Part shown: piece by piece, positions 14,704-14,856 of the stretch | How positions within the stretch are numbered: the stretch's first letter is position 1 | Layout: every line of letters starts with the position of its first letter | Assembly (NCBI GenBank): GCA_012727625.1 | Contig: JAAYGP010000096.1 | Location: forward strand, 1-14,856 | Direction: 5' to 3' | Length of the DNA stretch: 14,856 nucleotides | Source of the DNA: Clostridiaceae bacterium | Lineage (GTDB): Bacteria > Bacillota > Clostridia > DSM-8532 | The notes under the pieces: model-generated | Databases searched by the model: none | What the model was told of the DNA's origin: nothing | The model's input: only the letters and a program-made list of their open reading frames with translations | Position numbers and translations under genes: made by a program

Positions 14704-14732
14704 ATTGTAGCATATGGAAGAACATAAGTCCA
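14704..14732 (-). promoter_or_regulatory. Probable promoter of the second MATE fragment
   Basis: On the minus strand TACAAT (14704-14709; 5 of 6 to consensus) lies 17 bp from TGGACT (14727-14732; 4 of 6), about 41 nt before the ATG at 14663. Confidence 0.45.
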
Positions 14733-14856
14733 GATTATATTCCAATAAGCAATTTGCGTTGCACCCCTAAAAATACTCAAAATCTGCCCGAACGCAATCC
14801 CCCTGCCTTATCTATCGCTTAAAAACAGTGCCTTTTTATGTTTTAAGCTGTCCAAA
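14733..14856. other. Window end, no gene seen
   Basis: No protein-like frame is visible on either strand. GCTTAAAA (14817-14824) and TTTTAAGC (14841-14848) form an 8-bp AT-rich inverted repeat that might belong to a terminator of a gene outside the window. Confidence 0.3.

Noticed and set aside
14541..14822. Plus-strand open frame at the end of the window
   Set aside because: It is antisense to the MATE fragment, its RBS and its promoter, and has no protein-like pattern.

Overview
The window looks like the chromosome of a low-GC, Gram-positive member of the Clostridia. The signs are A+T-rich DNA, strong AGGAGG-type ribosome binding sites, TTG starts, a Firmicutes-type holA, a sigma/anti-sigma pair coupled by ATGA, and a remnant of the anaerobe gene hcp. 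I cannot fix the genus from the sequence.

Layout. (1) 1-3175, plus strand: the 3' part of holA (DNA polymerase III delta subunit, cut by the window edge), a membrane-anchored PAPS-type sulfotransferase, and a TrmH/SpoU-family RNA 2'-O-methyltransferase. (2) 3184-4097: a decayed ECF sigma/anti-sigma pair. Only region 4 of the sigma factor remains. The anti-sigma-like gene carries two compensating one-base indels in homopolymer runs. (3) 4261-7229, minus strand: a processive-type GT2 glycosyltransferase with a strong terminator, and a MATE efflux transporter with a good promoter. (4) 7534-7756: a remnant of hcp (hybrid-cluster protein / hydroxylamine reductase) with its start region and its last ~65 codons but no middle, followed by an intact terminator. 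(5) 7917-14402: a regulated efflux island. On the minus strand lie an ABC ATPase and two ABC-2 permeases, the second cut by an in-frame TAG. Divergently, on the plus strand, lie a histidine kinase, a NarL-type response regulator and an MFS transporter. The shared 301-bp intergenic region contains a small perfect palindrome that could be the operator. (6) 14403-14856, minus strand: the promoter, RBS and first 41 codons of a second MATE gene, joined out of frame to the C-terminal end of an unrecognised gene.

How the genes work together. The island resembles the known arrangement in which a NarL-type two-component system controls a drug-exporting DrrA/LnrL-type ABC transporter, as with lnrJK-lnrLMN in Bacillus. 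The kinase has a short membrane sensor with no extracellular domain, so it probably senses a membrane-active compound or membrane stress. MATE, ABC and MFS exporters occur within about 9 kb.

The most notable feature is the number of damaged genes (sigma, anti-sigma, hcp, permease, second MATE). Three show large deletions, which suggests real decay. The two one-base indels and the amber codon could instead be sequence errors. I found no CRISPR array, tRNA, rRNA or insertion sequence, and no convincing wholly new system.
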